Positions 40,026-48,870 of a stretch of DNA of 64,000 nucleotides are shown one piece after another; position 1 is the first letter of the stretch; each line of letters begins with the position of its first letter. The position numbers and the translations under genes were made by a program. This stretch comes from Pseudomonas sp. MPC6 (GTDB taxonomy: Bacteria > Pseudomonadota > Gammaproteobacteria > Pseudomonadales > Pseudomonadaceae): the NCBI RefSeq assembly GCF_006094435.1, contig NZ_CP034783.1, positions 1 to 64,000 of the forward strand. The letters are read 5' to 3'. A model generated the notes under the pieces. That model searched no databases. It saw only the letters and a program-made list of their open reading frames with translations, and was not told the DNA's origin.

Positions 40026-40955
40026 ATGACCCTCACAGAATTACGCTACATCGTTACCCTCGCCCAAGAGCAGCACTTCGGCCACGCGGCCGAGCGTTGC
40101 CATGTCAGCCAGCCGACGCTGTCGGTGGGCGTGAAAAAGCTCGAGGATGAACTCGGTGTGCTGATTTTCGAGCGCAGTAAGAGCGCCGTGCGCCTGACCC
40201 CGGTCGGCGAAGGCATCGTGGCCCAGGCGCAGAAAGTCCTGGAACAGGCCCAAGGCATCCGCGAACTGGCCCAGGCCGGCAAGAACCAGCTGACCGCACC
40301 GCTGAAAGTCGGCGCCATCTACACGGTCGGCCCGTACCTGTTTCCGCACCTGATCCCACAACTGCACCGGGTCGCCCCGCAGATGCCGTTGTACATTGAA
40401 GAAAACTTCACCCACGTGCTGCGCGACAAACTGCGCAACGGCGAGCTCGACGCGATCATCATCGCCCTGCCGTTCAACGAAGCCGATGTGCTGACCTTGC
40501 AGCTCTACGACGAGCCGTTCTACGTCCTGATGCCGGCCCAGCACCCCTGGACGCAAAAGCAATCCATCGATGCCGCCCTGCTCAACGACAAGAGCCTGCT
40601 GCTGCTCGGTGAAGGCCACTGCTTCCGCGACCAGGTGCTGGAAGCCTGCCCGACGCTTGCCAAAGGCAACGACGGCGCCAAGCACACCACGGTGGAATCC
40701 AGTTCGCTGGAAACCATCCGCCACATGGTCGCTTCCGGCCTGGGCATCTCGATCCTGCCGCTGTCGGCGGTGGACAGTCACCACTACGCCCCCGGCGTGA
40801 TCGAAGTGCGCCCCTTGTCGCCCCCGGTGCCCTTCCGCACCGTGGCCATCGCCTGGCGCGCGAGCTTCCCGCGGCCCAAAGCCATCGAGATCCTCGCTGA
40901 CTCCATTCGCCTGTGCTCGGTGGCCAAGCCGCCGGCACCGGTAGTTGCCGGTTAA
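40026..40955 (+). CDS. oxyR: Hydrogen peroxide-sensing regulator OxyR
   Basis: LysR-family activator of the peroxide stress response. 309 residues with an N-terminal helix-turn-helix (about 1-60) and the redox pair Cys199 and Cys208 (GEGHCFRDQVLEACPTL), the positions used by E. coli OxyR to form the sensing disulfide. This pair separates it from other LysR proteins. recG starts 9 bases after the stop, so the two are co-transcribed, as in Pseudomonas generally. Confidence 0.96.
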   Translation: MTLTELRYIVTLAQEQHFGHAAERCHVSQPTLSVGVKKLEDELGVLIFERSKSAVRLTPVGEGIVAQAQKVLEQAQGIRELAQAGKNQLTAPLKVGAIYTVGPYLFPHLIPQLHRVAPQMPLYIEENFTHVLRDKLRNGELDAIIIALPFNEADVLTLQLYDEPFYVLMPAQHPWTQKQSIDAALLNDKSLLLLGEGHCFRDQVLEACPTLAKGNDGAKHTTVESSSLETIRHMVASGLGISILPLSAVDSHHYAPGVIEVRPLSPPVPFRTVAIAWRASFPRPKAIEILADSIRLCSVAKPPAPVVAG

Positions 40956-40964
40956 GCCGCAGCC

Positions 40965-43040
40965 ATGACCGAGTTGTCGCAAGTGTCGGTGACGGCGCTC
41001 AAGGGTGTCGGCGAAGCCATGGCCGAGAAGCTGGCCAAGGTCGGCCTGGAGAATCTCCAGGACGTGCTGTTTCACCTGCCGCTGCGTTATCAGGACCGTA
41101 CCCGTGTGGTGCCGATCGGACATTTGCGGCCCGGGCAAGATGCGGTGATCGAAGGCACCGTCAGCGGCGCGGACGTGGTCATGGGCCGACGCCGCAGCCT
41201 GGTGGTGCGCTTGCAGGATGGCACCGGCGGGCTCAGCCTGCGCTTCTACCATTTCAGCAACGCCCAGAAAGAAGCCCTCAAGCGCGGCACCCGCATTCGC
41301 TGCTACGGCGAAGCACGGCCCGGGGCGTCGGGGCTGGAAATCTACCACCCGGAATACCGCGCCATCACCGGCGACGAGCCGCCGCCGGTGGATGAAACCC
41401 TGACCCCGGTCTATCCGCTCACCGAAGGCCTGACCCAGCAACGCCTGCGCCAACTGTGCATGCAGACCCTGACGATGCTCGGCCCCACCAGCCTGCCCGA
41501 CTGGCTGCCGACCGAACTGGCGCGGGACTATCAACTGGCGCCGCTGGCCGATGCGATCCGCTACCTGCATCACCCGCCGGCCAATGCCGATGTCGACGAA
41601 CTCGCCCTCGGCCACCACTGGGCGCAGCACCGTCTGGCGTTCGAAGAACTGCTGACGCATCAACTGTCCCAGCAGCGTCTGCGCGAGAGCATGCGCTCCC
41701 TGCGTGCGCCGGCGATGCCGAAAGCGTCGAAGCTGCCGGCCAAGTACCTGGCCAACCTGGGTTTCACCCCGACCAGCGCCCAACAACGGGTCGGCAACGA
41801 GATTGCCTACGACCTCAGCCAGCACGAACCCATGTTGCGGCTGATTCAGGGCGACGTCGGCGCGGGCAAAACCGTGGTCGCCGCCCTCGCCGCCTTGCAG
41901 GCGCTGGAAGCCGGGTATCAAGTGGCGCTGATGGCGCCCACCGAAATCCTCGCCGAGCAGCACTTCATCACCTTCAAGCGCTGGCTCGAACCGCTGGGCA
42001 TCGAAGTGGCGTGGCTGGCGGGCAAACTCAAGGGCAAGAACCGCGTGGCCGCGCTGGAACAGATTGCCAGTGGCACCCCCATGGTGGTCGGCACCCACGC
42101 GCTGTTCCAGGATGAAGTGCAGTTCAAGAACCTCGCGCTGGCGATCATCGACGAACAGCACCGCTTCGGCGTGCAACAGCGCCTGGCGTTGCGGCAGAAA
42201 GGCGTCGGCGGGCGGATGTGCCCGCATCAATTGATCATGACCGCCACCCCGATTCCACGAACCCTGGCCATGAGTGCCTACGCCGACCTCGACACCTCGA
42301 TCCTCGACGAATTGCCGCCCGGCCGCACGCCGGTAAACACGGTGCTGGTCACGGACACCCGGCGGGTCGAAGTCATTGAACGGGTGCGCGGCGCTTGTGC
42401 CGAAGGGCGCCAGGCCTATTGGGTGTGCACGCTGATTGAAGAGTCGGAAGAGCTGACCTGCCAAGCCGCCGAAACCACGTATGAAGACCTCACTGCCGCC
42501 CTTGGCGAATTGAAGGTCGGGCTGATCCACGGCCGCATGAAGCCCGCCGAGAAAGCCGCCGTCATGGCCGAATTCAAGGCCGCAAACCTGCAACTGCTGG
42601 TCGCGACCACGGTGATTGAAGTCGGCGTCGACGTGCCCAATGCCAGCCTGATGATCATCGAAAACCCCGAACGCCTCGGCCTCGCGCAACTGCACCAGTT
42701 GCGCGGGCGCGTCGGTCGGGGCAGTGCCGCCAGCCATTGCGTGTTGCTCTACCATCCACCGCTGTCACAGATCGGTCGTCAGCGGCTGGGCATCATGCGC
42801 GAAACCAACGACGGTTTTGTCATCGCCGAAAAAGACCTCGAGTTGCGTGGCCCCGGCGAAATGCTCGGCACCCGCCAGACCGGCCTGCTGCAATTCAAGG
42901 TCGCCGACCTGATGCGCGACGCCGATCTGTTGCCTGCCGTGCGCGACGCGGCGCAGGCGCTGCTGGAGCGCTGGCCGGATCACGTCAGCCCGCTGCTCGA
43001 CCGCTGGCTACGCCATGGGCAGCAATACGGCCAAGTGTGA
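40965..43040 (+). CDS. recG: ATP-dependent DNA helicase RecG
   Basis: Branch-migration helicase for stalled forks and Holliday junctions. 691 residues: N-terminal wedge/OB domain (about 60-150), Walker A GDVGAGKT near residues 296-303, the DEQH box (IIDEQHRFGV), and motifs QLHQLRGRVGRG near the C-terminus. It follows oxyR and precedes the HDOD gene by 78 bases. Confidence 0.96.
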   Translation: MTELSQVSVTALKGVGEAMAEKLAKVGLENLQDVLFHLPLRYQDRTRVVPIGHLRPGQDAVIEGTVSGADVVMGRRRSLVVRLQDGTGGLSLRFYHFSNAQKEALKRGTRIRCYGEARPGASGLEIYHPEYRAITGDEPPPVDETLTPVYPLTEGLTQQRLRQLCMQTLTMLGPTSLPDWLPTELARDYQLAPLADAIRYLHHPPANADVDELALGHHWAQHRLAFEELLTHQLSQQRLRESMRSLRAPAMPKASKLPAKYLANLGFTPTSAQQRVGNEIAYDLSQHEPMLRLIQGDVGAGKTVVAALAALQALEAGYQVALMAPTEILAEQHFITFKRWLEPLGIEVAWLAGKLKGKNRVAALEQIASGTPMVVGTHALFQDEVQFKNLALAIIDEQHRFGVQQRLALRQKGVGGRMCPHQLIMTATPIPRTLAMSAYADLDTSILDELPPGRTPVNTVLVTDTRRVEVIERVRGACAEGRQAYWVCTLIEESEELTCQAAETTYEDLTAALGELKVGLIHGRMKPAEKAAVMAEFKAANLQLLVATTVIEVGVDVPNASLMIIENPERLGLAQLHQLRGRVGRGSAASHCVLLYHPPLSQIGRQRLGIMRETNDGFVIAEKDLELRGPGEMLGTRQTGLLQFKVADLMRDADLLPAVRDAAQALLERWPDHVSPLLDRWLRHGQQYGQV

Positions 43041-43118
43041 GCAGCGTCGCAGTTTCCAGACCGGCGTGTTAAACATGATGGTTATACTCCTGCAACTGTT
43101 CGAGAACGGATCGACACC

Positions 43119-44519
43119 ATGACTGACGCTGCCCTCGCCCCCGAAACTCCGCGTACGCCGTCTGCAATTCGGCTGCTGCTGGGCAAGCAGGGCATTGCCT
43201 TTGATGAAGTCTTCGACCACCGCGGCCTGAGCGCCGCGCGCAAAGTGCAGGCGGTTCTGCTCGACGATACGGTCGGCACGCTCATGGTGCTGTTTCCTCA
43301 AAGCCAATTGCTGGACCTCCACCGCCTCACCGAACTCACTGGCCGCCGCCTGACCGCCGTGTCCCCCGAACGTCGGGTTAAAATGCTCGGCAAGCACAAC
43401 CTGAGCCTGCTGCCCGGCCTGCCGGCGCTGACCAGTTCGCCGTGCCTGTACGAAGAAAGCCTGCTGCGCGAACCGACCTTGTTGATCGACTCGGGGGAGC
43501 CAGGCGTATGGCTGGAAGTCGCCCGCGAAGACTTCAAAACCCTGCTGACCAAGGCCAGCGCCGCCCACTTCGGCGAAACCCTGACCAGCATCCGCCCCAA
43601 CCTCGATCGGCCCGACGATGACCGCCAGGAAATCACCCAGGCCGTCCAGGCGTTCACTGCACGACGCATCCAGCAACGCCTGGAAGAGACCATCGAAATT
43701 CCGCCCCTGGCCACGACCGCGCAAAAAATCATCAAGCTGCGGGTCGATCCCAACGCCACCATCGACGACATCACCGGCGTCGTCGAAACCGACCCGGCCC
43801 TGGCCGCACAAGTCATCAGCTGGGCGGCGTCGCCCTACTACGCTTCGCCGAGCAAGATTCGCTCAGTGGAAGACGCCATCGTCCGGGTGCTGGGCTTCGA
43901 CCTGGTGATCAACCTGGCGCTGGGCCTGGCCCTGGGCAAAACCCTGAGCCTGCCCAAGGATCACCCGCAACAGACCACGCCGTACTGGCAGCAGTCGATC
44001 TACACCGCCGCCGTCATCGAAGGCCTGACCCGCGCCATGCCCCGCGCCCAGCGTCCCGAAGCCGGCCTGACCTACCTTGCGGGTCTGCTGCACAACTTCG
44101 GCTACCTGTTGCTGGCCCACGTGTTCCCGCCGCACTTCTCGCTGATCTGCCGCCACCTGGAGGTCAACCCGCACCTGTCCCACAGTTTTGTCGAGCAACA
44201 CCTGCTGGGCATCAGTCGCGAACAGATCGGCGCGTGGCTGATGCGCTACTGGGACATGCCCGATGAACTGGCCACCGCCCTGCGCTTCCAGCACGACCCG
44301 AGCTACGACGGCGACTACGCCGAATACCCGAACCTCGTCTGCCTGGCCGTACGTCTGCTGCGCAGCCGCGGCGTCGGCGCAGGCCCGGTCGAAGACATCC
44401 CCGACGCCCTGCTGGAGCGCCTGAACATCAGCCGCGACAAAGCCGACGAGGTCGTCAGTAAAGTGCTTGAGGCTGAACTGCTGCTGCGCGAACTCGCGTC
44501 CCAATTCACCCACCCCTGA
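43119..44519 (+). CDS. YbaK-like/HDOD domain fusion protein
   Basis: A 466-residue two-part protein. Residues about 10-155 resemble the YbaK/ProX aminoacyl-tRNA deacylase fold (LGKQGIAFDEVFDHRGLSAARKVQAVLLDD); residues about 190-400 form an HDOD domain (IPPLATTAQKIIKLRVDPNATIDDI, YLAGLLHNFGYLLLAHVFP). HDOD proteins act in signalling, often with c-di-GMP, and lack the HD metal ligands. Whether the N-terminal half is active is not clear. The combination recurs in Pseudomonas. Its own promoter may lie in the 78-base gap after recG. Confidence 0.85.
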   Translation: MTDAALAPETPRTPSAIRLLLGKQGIAFDEVFDHRGLSAARKVQAVLLDDTVGTLMVLFPQSQLLDLHRLTELTGRRLTAVSPERRVKMLGKHNLSLLPGLPALTSSPCLYEESLLREPTLLIDSGEPGVWLEVAREDFKTLLTKASAAHFGETLTSIRPNLDRPDDDRQEITQAVQAFTARRIQQRLEETIEIPPLATTAQKIIKLRVDPNATIDDITGVVETDPALAAQVISWAASPYYASPSKIRSVEDAIVRVLGFDLVINLALGLALGKTLSLPKDHPQQTTPYWQQSIYTAAVIEGLTRAMPRAQRPEAGLTYLAGLLHNFGYLLLAHVFPPHFSLICRHLEVNPHLSHSFVEQHLLGISREQIGAWLMRYWDMPDELATALRFQHDPSYDGDYAEYPNLVCLAVRLLRSRGVGAGPVEDIPDALLERLNISRDKADEVVSKVLEAELLLRELASQFTHP

Positions 44520-44571
44520 AAAGCATCCCACAGGATCGCGTCGCTCACCCCATTTGGTAACGACGCAAAAC

Positions 44572-44598
44572 CTGTGGGAGCGTGGCTTGCCCGCGATG
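44572..44598. repeat. Single REP unit
   Basis: CCTGTGGGAGCGTGGCTTGCCCGCG-type unit between convergent genes; its inverted partner is absent. Confidence 0.75.
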
Positions 44599-44624
44599 AA
44601 TCCACCTCGGTCTGACTGACCACC

Positions 44625-45008
44625 TCAAACCTTGGCTTTGGCCTTGCGCGGCTTCAAATACTTGGTCAACCCCTGAAACCAGATCACCAGCGCCGGGTTG
44701 CCCTTGATCTGAATCGACTTGTCCTGAATCCCCGTCATAAACGCCAACTGCTTGTTCTTCGCCTGCATCGTCGCAAAGCCATACGCCGCATCTTTAAAGG
44801 CAATCGCAAACGCCGGCTCGGCATACACACCGGACTTGCTGATAATGCGCTGATCCTTCACCCGGAAATGCCGCGCCACCTTCCCATCAAGAGTCTGCAG
44901 CTGGAACACCAGATCCTTGTCACCCAACTGCTGCTGGAACGCAGGATTAGTCCGGCTGGCCTTACCCATCAACAGACCCAAAACCCACAGAAGAAAACGA
45001 AATTTCAT
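44625..45008 (-). CDS. Small SCP2-like protein
   Basis: A 127-residue protein with a hydrophobic N-terminus (MKFRFLLWVLGLLMGKASRTN) that could be a membrane anchor. The rest (DLVFQLQTLDGKVARHFRVKDQRIISKSG ending in a lysine-rich tail) resembles the sterol-carrier-protein-2 fold, which binds lipids, but identity is weak. The ATG at 45008 was preferred to an in-frame start at 45059. No operon partner. Function unknown. Confidence 0.7.
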   Translation of the reverse strand: MKFRFLLWVLGLLMGKASRTNPAFQQQLGDKDLVFQLQTLDGKVARHFRVKDQRIISKSGVYAEPAFAIAFKDAAYGFATMQAKNKQLAFMTGIQDKSIQIKGNPALVIWFQGLTKYLKPRKAKAKV

Positions 45009-45525
45009 ACGTACAGCCTCAATGGAAAATGAACGGCCGGCGCAGTGTAGCGGCTCCAAGCGAGAACACCACCATCTCGTTGCGTTAGAAGAAGATGTCG
45101 TAGTTTTTGATGACGATGACTACCAAGTCATTACCAGTACTCACCAAAGCAGCGAGGACTTCGACCTTTCTGTAATTGTTGCCGCAGGCTGTAATTTTTT
45201 GGCTCTCGGTTCCTTCAATCTTTTCGGAAATTTCCTACATTACGCGGCGCCATCCATGAACTACCCGCCCATTGCTTTCACCGATAACCTCTGGCTGTCA
45301 CCGAATAATCGGTGACTCGGACGTGCAAGTCCTGAATCGGCACAATCGTTTATGGCTATTCATCGAGCGTTTTCCTATGCTCGCGGATTGTTATGGCGGC
45401 TGTGTGTGGGAGACCTTCGGGTCTGCCGGTTTGCCGATTCCGGTCTTGCACACCTATACACAGCTGCCACCTCTTTCGAAGTGCAAGCGAATTGGTGTTA
45501 GCTCCTTAATATCGGTACTACTCCA
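45009..45525. other. Gene-free region upstream of the DUF6124-type gene
   Basis: No credible gene. It is AT-richer than the flanks. Contents: a hairpin TCACCGA/TCGGTGA (45298-45315) with a second copy of TCACCGA just upstream (45279-45286) that could pair alternatively, then the strongly foldable leader at 45395-45468. Confidence 0.55.
45395..45468 (+). ncRNA. Structured RNA leader of the DUF6124-type gene
   Basis: The ends GGCGGCTGTGT (45395-45405) and ACACAGCTGCC (45458-45468) pair over 11 positions with one G-U. Inside are AGACC-TTCG-GGTCT, a UUCG tetraloop hairpin, and a CCGG/CCGG hairpin. The element lies about 57 bases upstream of the small ORF. I believe similar leaders recur before small ORFs of this family in fluorescent pseudomonads, but I could not check. 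It could be a cis-regulatory element or a small RNA. Confidence 0.55.
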
Positions 45526-45801
45526 ATGATCAAACCAACACCCAATCCCCCAAGCCCCCGAAACGGCCACCTCTTCACCGTTTCCCCCGACATCCAAACC
45601 GAAGCCCTCCTGGCCAACGCCTCAGAAGACCTGCTGTCCATCAGCGCCATCGCCGCAGACCTGGCCGACGACGTAGAAGGCCGAAGCCGTTCCGTTGCCT
45701 TGGCAATCAGCAGAATGGCCGACGGCGTGTATCTACTGGTGGAACGAGCACTGGATCACATCGACTCACCGAATCCGGCGGCGCCTGCGGTCAAGGCGTA
45801 G
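45526..45801 (+). CDS. DUF6124-type small protein
   Basis: A 91-residue protein beginning MIKPTPNPPSPRNGHLFTVS, with LLANASEDLLSISAIAADLADDVEGRSRSVALAISRMADGVYLLVERALDH. This matches a Pseudomonas-specific family of small acidic helical proteins (DUF6124) of unknown function, often in many copies per genome. No signal peptide. The ribosome site is weak. A broken copy lies at 49630-49767 on the other side of the toxin-immunity genes. Confidence 0.75.
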   Translation: MIKPTPNPPSPRNGHLFTVSPDIQTEALLANASEDLLSISAIAADLADDVEGRSRSVALAISRMADGVYLLVERALDHIDSPNPAAPAVKA

Positions 45802-46154
45802 AGAGATATCGAGGACATCCACCTGTAGGAGCTGGCTTGCCAGCGAAGAGGCCGTGTCAGTCGACATCGCTGCCGGACACCAGTCCACCTTCGCGAACAA
45901 GCTTGCGTCTACGCAATGTTGCTAATCACTTCAGAAACAAAAAACGTTCCACTGCATAACGACACCCCATCACGTTGCAACTTGAAACGCGCCATTACCA
46001 GTCACCAATGCAACATCCCGAAATAAGGGAAGTTTCCGACAACGGCAAAAGACCCTTCCTACATCCCCCCTTTCAATAACTTGTTAGCGTAATTCGGTAA
46101 TGGACACCGGGATTATCAACGCACTAACGGGCGAATTGTCAGGAAGACTCTCGA
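45802..46154. other. Gap upstream of the toxin gene
   Basis: Contains a REP element in its first 115 bases, then about 240 bases without a gene. The toxin promoter should lie here. The region is AT-richer than the core genes; I could not assign -35/-10 boxes. AGGAAG before the toxin ATG is the ribosome site. Confidence 0.5.
45822..45915. repeat. REP unit with degenerate partner
   Basis: CTGTAGGAGCTGGCTTGCCAG at 45823 has a decayed inverted partner near 45886-45913 (TTCGCGAACAAGCTTGCGTCTACG). Confidence 0.75.
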
Positions 46155-47504
46155 ATGTTTTTATCGCACATCGTGCCCACGTGGCGCGAGATTGAAAACC
46201 GCATAACTCATCAAATGGGCTATCAAGGAGGAGCCACCTATCGCACGCCATTCAACGAGCGTGCCCCCTCCCTGTCCCTCAACATCCGTCGTATCAACAG
46301 TGTCAGGTCTGCGTTCATCCAAGCCGAGTGGGAAGCCGGCCGTCTATTGAGGCAACGTTTCTCTGACCTCGACATCTCCAGCATCCTCAACGAGTTGATC
46401 GACGTCGTCAGTCAAATGGCAATGATCGTTGCCGGCAGTGTGTTGATCGGAGGAGCCATTGGTGCGAGTACAGGCGCGTTTCTCGGAGGGGCTGGCGCCA
46501 TTCCCATGGGAGCCGCCGGTGCCGCGATGGGGTTGCAAGCCAGCACCTGGATATTGGGCATACTCGGCCTGTCGTCCATCGCCGAGTTTTTCGTCGAAGG
46601 CTTGCCGCGCATTGGCGAGTATTACCTGACTGGCATCAACACCGCATGGAAAGGCCCTCGGGGAGAGGAAGGATTAAACCCGTTCAGCCGGGACGATCCG
46701 TTCGCCCAAAGAAGCGCCGCACATGACATCGCGCTGGGGCATGTGGAGGTCGTCGCCCTGCTGCTGGGCGCCATCGTTGCTTACATTACCCGTGGTCGAG
46801 GAAATGCAAACATCCTCGCCCAGGAAATGCGAGCGAGCCCCAAAGGTGCGCGGCTGGGCGCATGGATGCTCAAACATGAAGACGCACTGAAAAAACGACC
46901 CGACCTGCAAACCTCGGCACCGCGCAAAGGCGCCCTTGGCCAGCAGGAGCCAGGGCCACCCGCACATCGTCCATCAGGAAAGGAAAAAGACTCCCCCCGT
47001 GACAAACCGAACGCAATGCCGCTTCATAAAGTCGAATGTTTCAAAGCGGACAAGCTGCCAGCGTCTAAAATCGGAGAGTTCGAGCGACAGTTGAAGGGGC
47101 AAGAGGACGGGCTGAATCGACTGACGGTTGATGAGTATTTGGAGAATATTGCAAATCCAGTGAAGCGCAGCAGATCTGCCGCCAGTCAAGCCCGAGAAGC
47201 TTTGGCAGCTCAACTGCAAAAGCGTTTTCAAGGTGAGTTTTCGCAGACCATGGATGCATTCGACGCTGAAGCGGCAGCCATCAAAAAATCCAAGGATACT
47301 ATGTCAAATCTTGCAGGACTGCATAATCCCGATCTGAGCGCTGGCGGCAAGGATATAATTGGTGACTTCGGTGATCGACAAGTCAATTCCAGTATCGGTC
47401 CTCAGTGGAGGCCGAAAATCGCAAACTTGAAGGCTGCGGCTGAAAGCGTTCCCCCATCAATGCGTGAGTCAACCTTCCTCAATGTAAAACTACATAAGTG
47501 TTAG
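46155..47504 (+). CDS. Ntox15 (Tde-type) DNase effector
   Basis: A 449-residue polymorphic toxin. Residues about 1-165 form a Pseudomonas-type N-terminal region (I think DUF6861) with a glycine zipper at about 93-128 (VAGSVLIGGAIGASTGAFLG), comparable to the zipper that lets Agrobacterium Tde1 enter target cells. A linker rich in Lys/Pro (about 245-288) leads to an Ntox15 domain (about 289-449) with the HxxD motif HNPD (His390, Asp393) and GDRQVNSSIGPQW. Ntox15 toxins of the Tde class are DNases delivered by type VI secretion. No signal peptide, VgrG or PAAR is nearby. An immunity gene follows 17 bases after the stop. GC is lower than in neighbouring core genes. Delivery route and nuclease activity are inferred from the family. 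Confidence 0.82.
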   Translation: MFLSHIVPTWREIENRITHQMGYQGGATYRTPFNERAPSLSLNIRRINSVRSAFIQAEWEAGRLLRQRFSDLDISSILNELIDVVSQMAMIVAGSVLIGGAIGASTGAFLGGAGAIPMGAAGAAMGLQASTWILGILGLSSIAEFFVEGLPRIGEYYLTGINTAWKGPRGEEGLNPFSRDDPFAQRSAAHDIALGHVEVVALLLGAIVAYITRGRGNANILAQEMRASPKGARLGAWMLKHEDALKKRPDLQTSAPRKGALGQQEPGPPAHRPSGKEKDSPRDKPNAMPLHKVECFKADKLPASKIGEFERQLKGQEDGLNRLTVDEYLENIANPVKRSRSAASQAREALAAQLQKRFQGEFSQTMDAFDAEAAAIKKSKDTMSNLAGLHNPDLSAGGKDIIGDFGDRQVNSSIGPQWRPKIANLKAAAESVPPSMRESTFLNVKLHKC

Positions 47505-47521
47505 TAATAAGGAGGCATGGC

Positions 47522-48139
47522 GTGGATAAAATATTTGCAAGGTTTATAGAGAAATTCGGTGGACCGGTTGATCGGCAGGAAGTACCGATTTCAAGTATCG
47601 ACCGTTACAGAGGTAAACTGCCCAATCTGTTGCTGGAATACTGGGCCGAACACGGATGGTGCGGTTATGGTGAGGGAATTTTCTGGATCGTGAATCCTCA
47701 GGAATATGATGGGGTGGTGGCGTCCTGGATTGAAGGGACAAAATTTGAAGCGGCTGATAACTATCATCTAATTGCTCGCAGTGCCTTTGGCCACCTGCAC
47801 CTTTGGGGCGAAAAAACGGGTGCTTCACTTACTATTACGAGTTGTCTTTCACGATATACTACCCACACCTCGATATTTGCAGGAGAGCAATTGAATAAAG
47901 AACTGCAAAATTTCTTGCTTTCCACGGAAGTTAGTTACAACAATTATGACGACCTGTTCAAACCGGCAAAGAAAAAGCTCGGCACTCTTCGTCACGACGA
48001 GATGTACGGTTTTGTTCCAGCGCTGCTGTTCGGCGGTCCGGACACTCTCGCTCATCTTGAGAAAGTAAAGTCGGTAGAGCATCTGACATTACTGTCTCAG
48101 ATCGCCGAGCTTCAGCCGTATAGCTTTTCAGATCTTTAA
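47522..48139 (+). CDS. Immunity protein 1 (GAD-like/DUF1851, Tdi type)
   Basis: A 205-residue protein of the GAD-like plus DUF1851 architecture seen in Tdi1, which neutralises Tde1-type DNases. The N-terminal GAD-like part is FGGPVDRQEVPISSIDRYRG; the C-terminal part is KKLGTLRHDEMYGFVPALLFGG. The GTG start at 47522 has AAGGAGG 6 bases upstream and gives the same length as the two paralogues; an upstream in-frame start lacks a ribosome site. Being directly behind the toxin, it is the likely cognate antidote. GC is low compared with the chromosome. Confidence 0.82.
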   Translation: MDKIFARFIEKFGGPVDRQEVPISSIDRYRGKLPNLLLEYWAEHGWCGYGEGIFWIVNPQEYDGVVASWIEGTKFEAADNYHLIARSAFGHLHLWGEKTGASLTITSCLSRYTTHTSIFAGEQLNKELQNFLLSTEVSYNNYDDLFKPAKKKLGTLRHDEMYGFVPALLFGGPDTLAHLEKVKSVEHLTLLSQIAELQPYSFSDL

Positions 48140-48214
48140 AGCATCAAAGCGCAGATTTCCAAGGAATCACCGATCATTAACACCTATCTCATTGTCAGAT
48201 TTCATAAATGTTAA
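48140..48214 (+). pseudogene. Remnant of an Ntox15 toxin C-terminus, first
   Basis: Directly after the stop of immunity gene 1 an open frame reads to a TAA and ends TYLIVRFHKC-stop. The toxin at 46155 ends TFLNVKLHKC-stop: six of the last ten residues are identical and three more are conservative. A ribosome site and an immunity gene follow, as they do behind the intact toxin. I read this as the leftover tail of a lost toxin. Confidence 0.65.
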
Positions 48215-48224
48215 GGAAAAAGTA

Positions 48225-48842
48225 ATGGATGAGGTGTTTTCAATTTTTCTGGAGACGTTTGGCGGACCTGTTGATCGGCAGGAAGTACCAGCGTCAAGCA
48301 TTGAGCGCTATAGAGGCAAGCTGCCTAATCAGCTATTGGAATACTGGGCCGAACACGGCTGGTGCGGTTACGGTGATGGCATTTTTTGGATAGTGAACCC
48401 TCAAGAATACGAGGGGGTGGTGACGTCCTGGCTTGAGGGGACGGAATTCAAAGCATTTGATACCTACCACCTGATTGCCCGTGGCGCCTTTGGCGACTTG
48501 TATCTCTGGGGCGAAAAAACGGGATTTTCGCTTAAAATAACAAGTGTTCTTTCTCGGGTAGTTATTAAAAGTTTCGACATTACGAATGAGGAGATGGACA
48601 GAGAATTACAAAATTTTGTACTTTCCAGGAATGTGGATTCCAACGATTATGGCGACCTGTTCAAACCGGCAAAGAAAAAGCTCGGAACTCTTCGTCACGA
48701 CGAGATGTACGGCTTTGTTCCAGCGCTGATGTTCGGCGGCCCGGACACTCTCGCTCATCTGGAGAAAGTAAAGGCGGTGGAGCATCTGACGCTGCTGTCT
48801 CAGATCACCGAGCTTCAGCCTTACAGTTTTTCAGACTTTTAA
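48225..48842 (+). CDS. Immunity protein 2 (GAD-like/DUF1851, Tdi type)
   Basis: A 205-residue paralogue of immunity protein 1. The first about 75 residues and the last about 60 are nearly the same in all three copies, while residues about 100-145 differ (SLKITSVLSRVVIKSFDITN here). The ATG at 48225 has AAGGA 7 bases upstream; the upstream TTG at 48192 would add residues absent from the paralogues. It probably protects against a variant of the toxin no longer coded here. Confidence 0.8.
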   Translation: MDEVFSIFLETFGGPVDRQEVPASSIERYRGKLPNQLLEYWAEHGWCGYGDGIFWIVNPQEYEGVVTSWLEGTEFKAFDTYHLIARGAFGDLYLWGEKTGFSLKITSVLSRVVIKSFDITNEEMDRELQNFVLSRNVDSNDYGDLFKPAKKKLGTLRHDEMYGFVPALMFGGPDTLAHLEKVKAVEHLTLLSQITELQPYSFSDF

Positions 48843-48870
48843 AGATGACTATCGCCACGCCCAAGCGTAG

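Noticed and set aside
40041..42755. 904-codon open frame on the minus strand opposite oxyR and recG
   Set aside because: It mirrors oxyR and recG, both unmistakable on the plus strand; its residue composition (rich in His, Gln, Arg, Gly) is that of antisense translation.
45272..45529. 85-codon open frame ahead of the DUF6124-type gene
   Set aside because: It runs through the structured leader (45395-45468), whose base pairing explains the sequence better than coding; no ribosome site.
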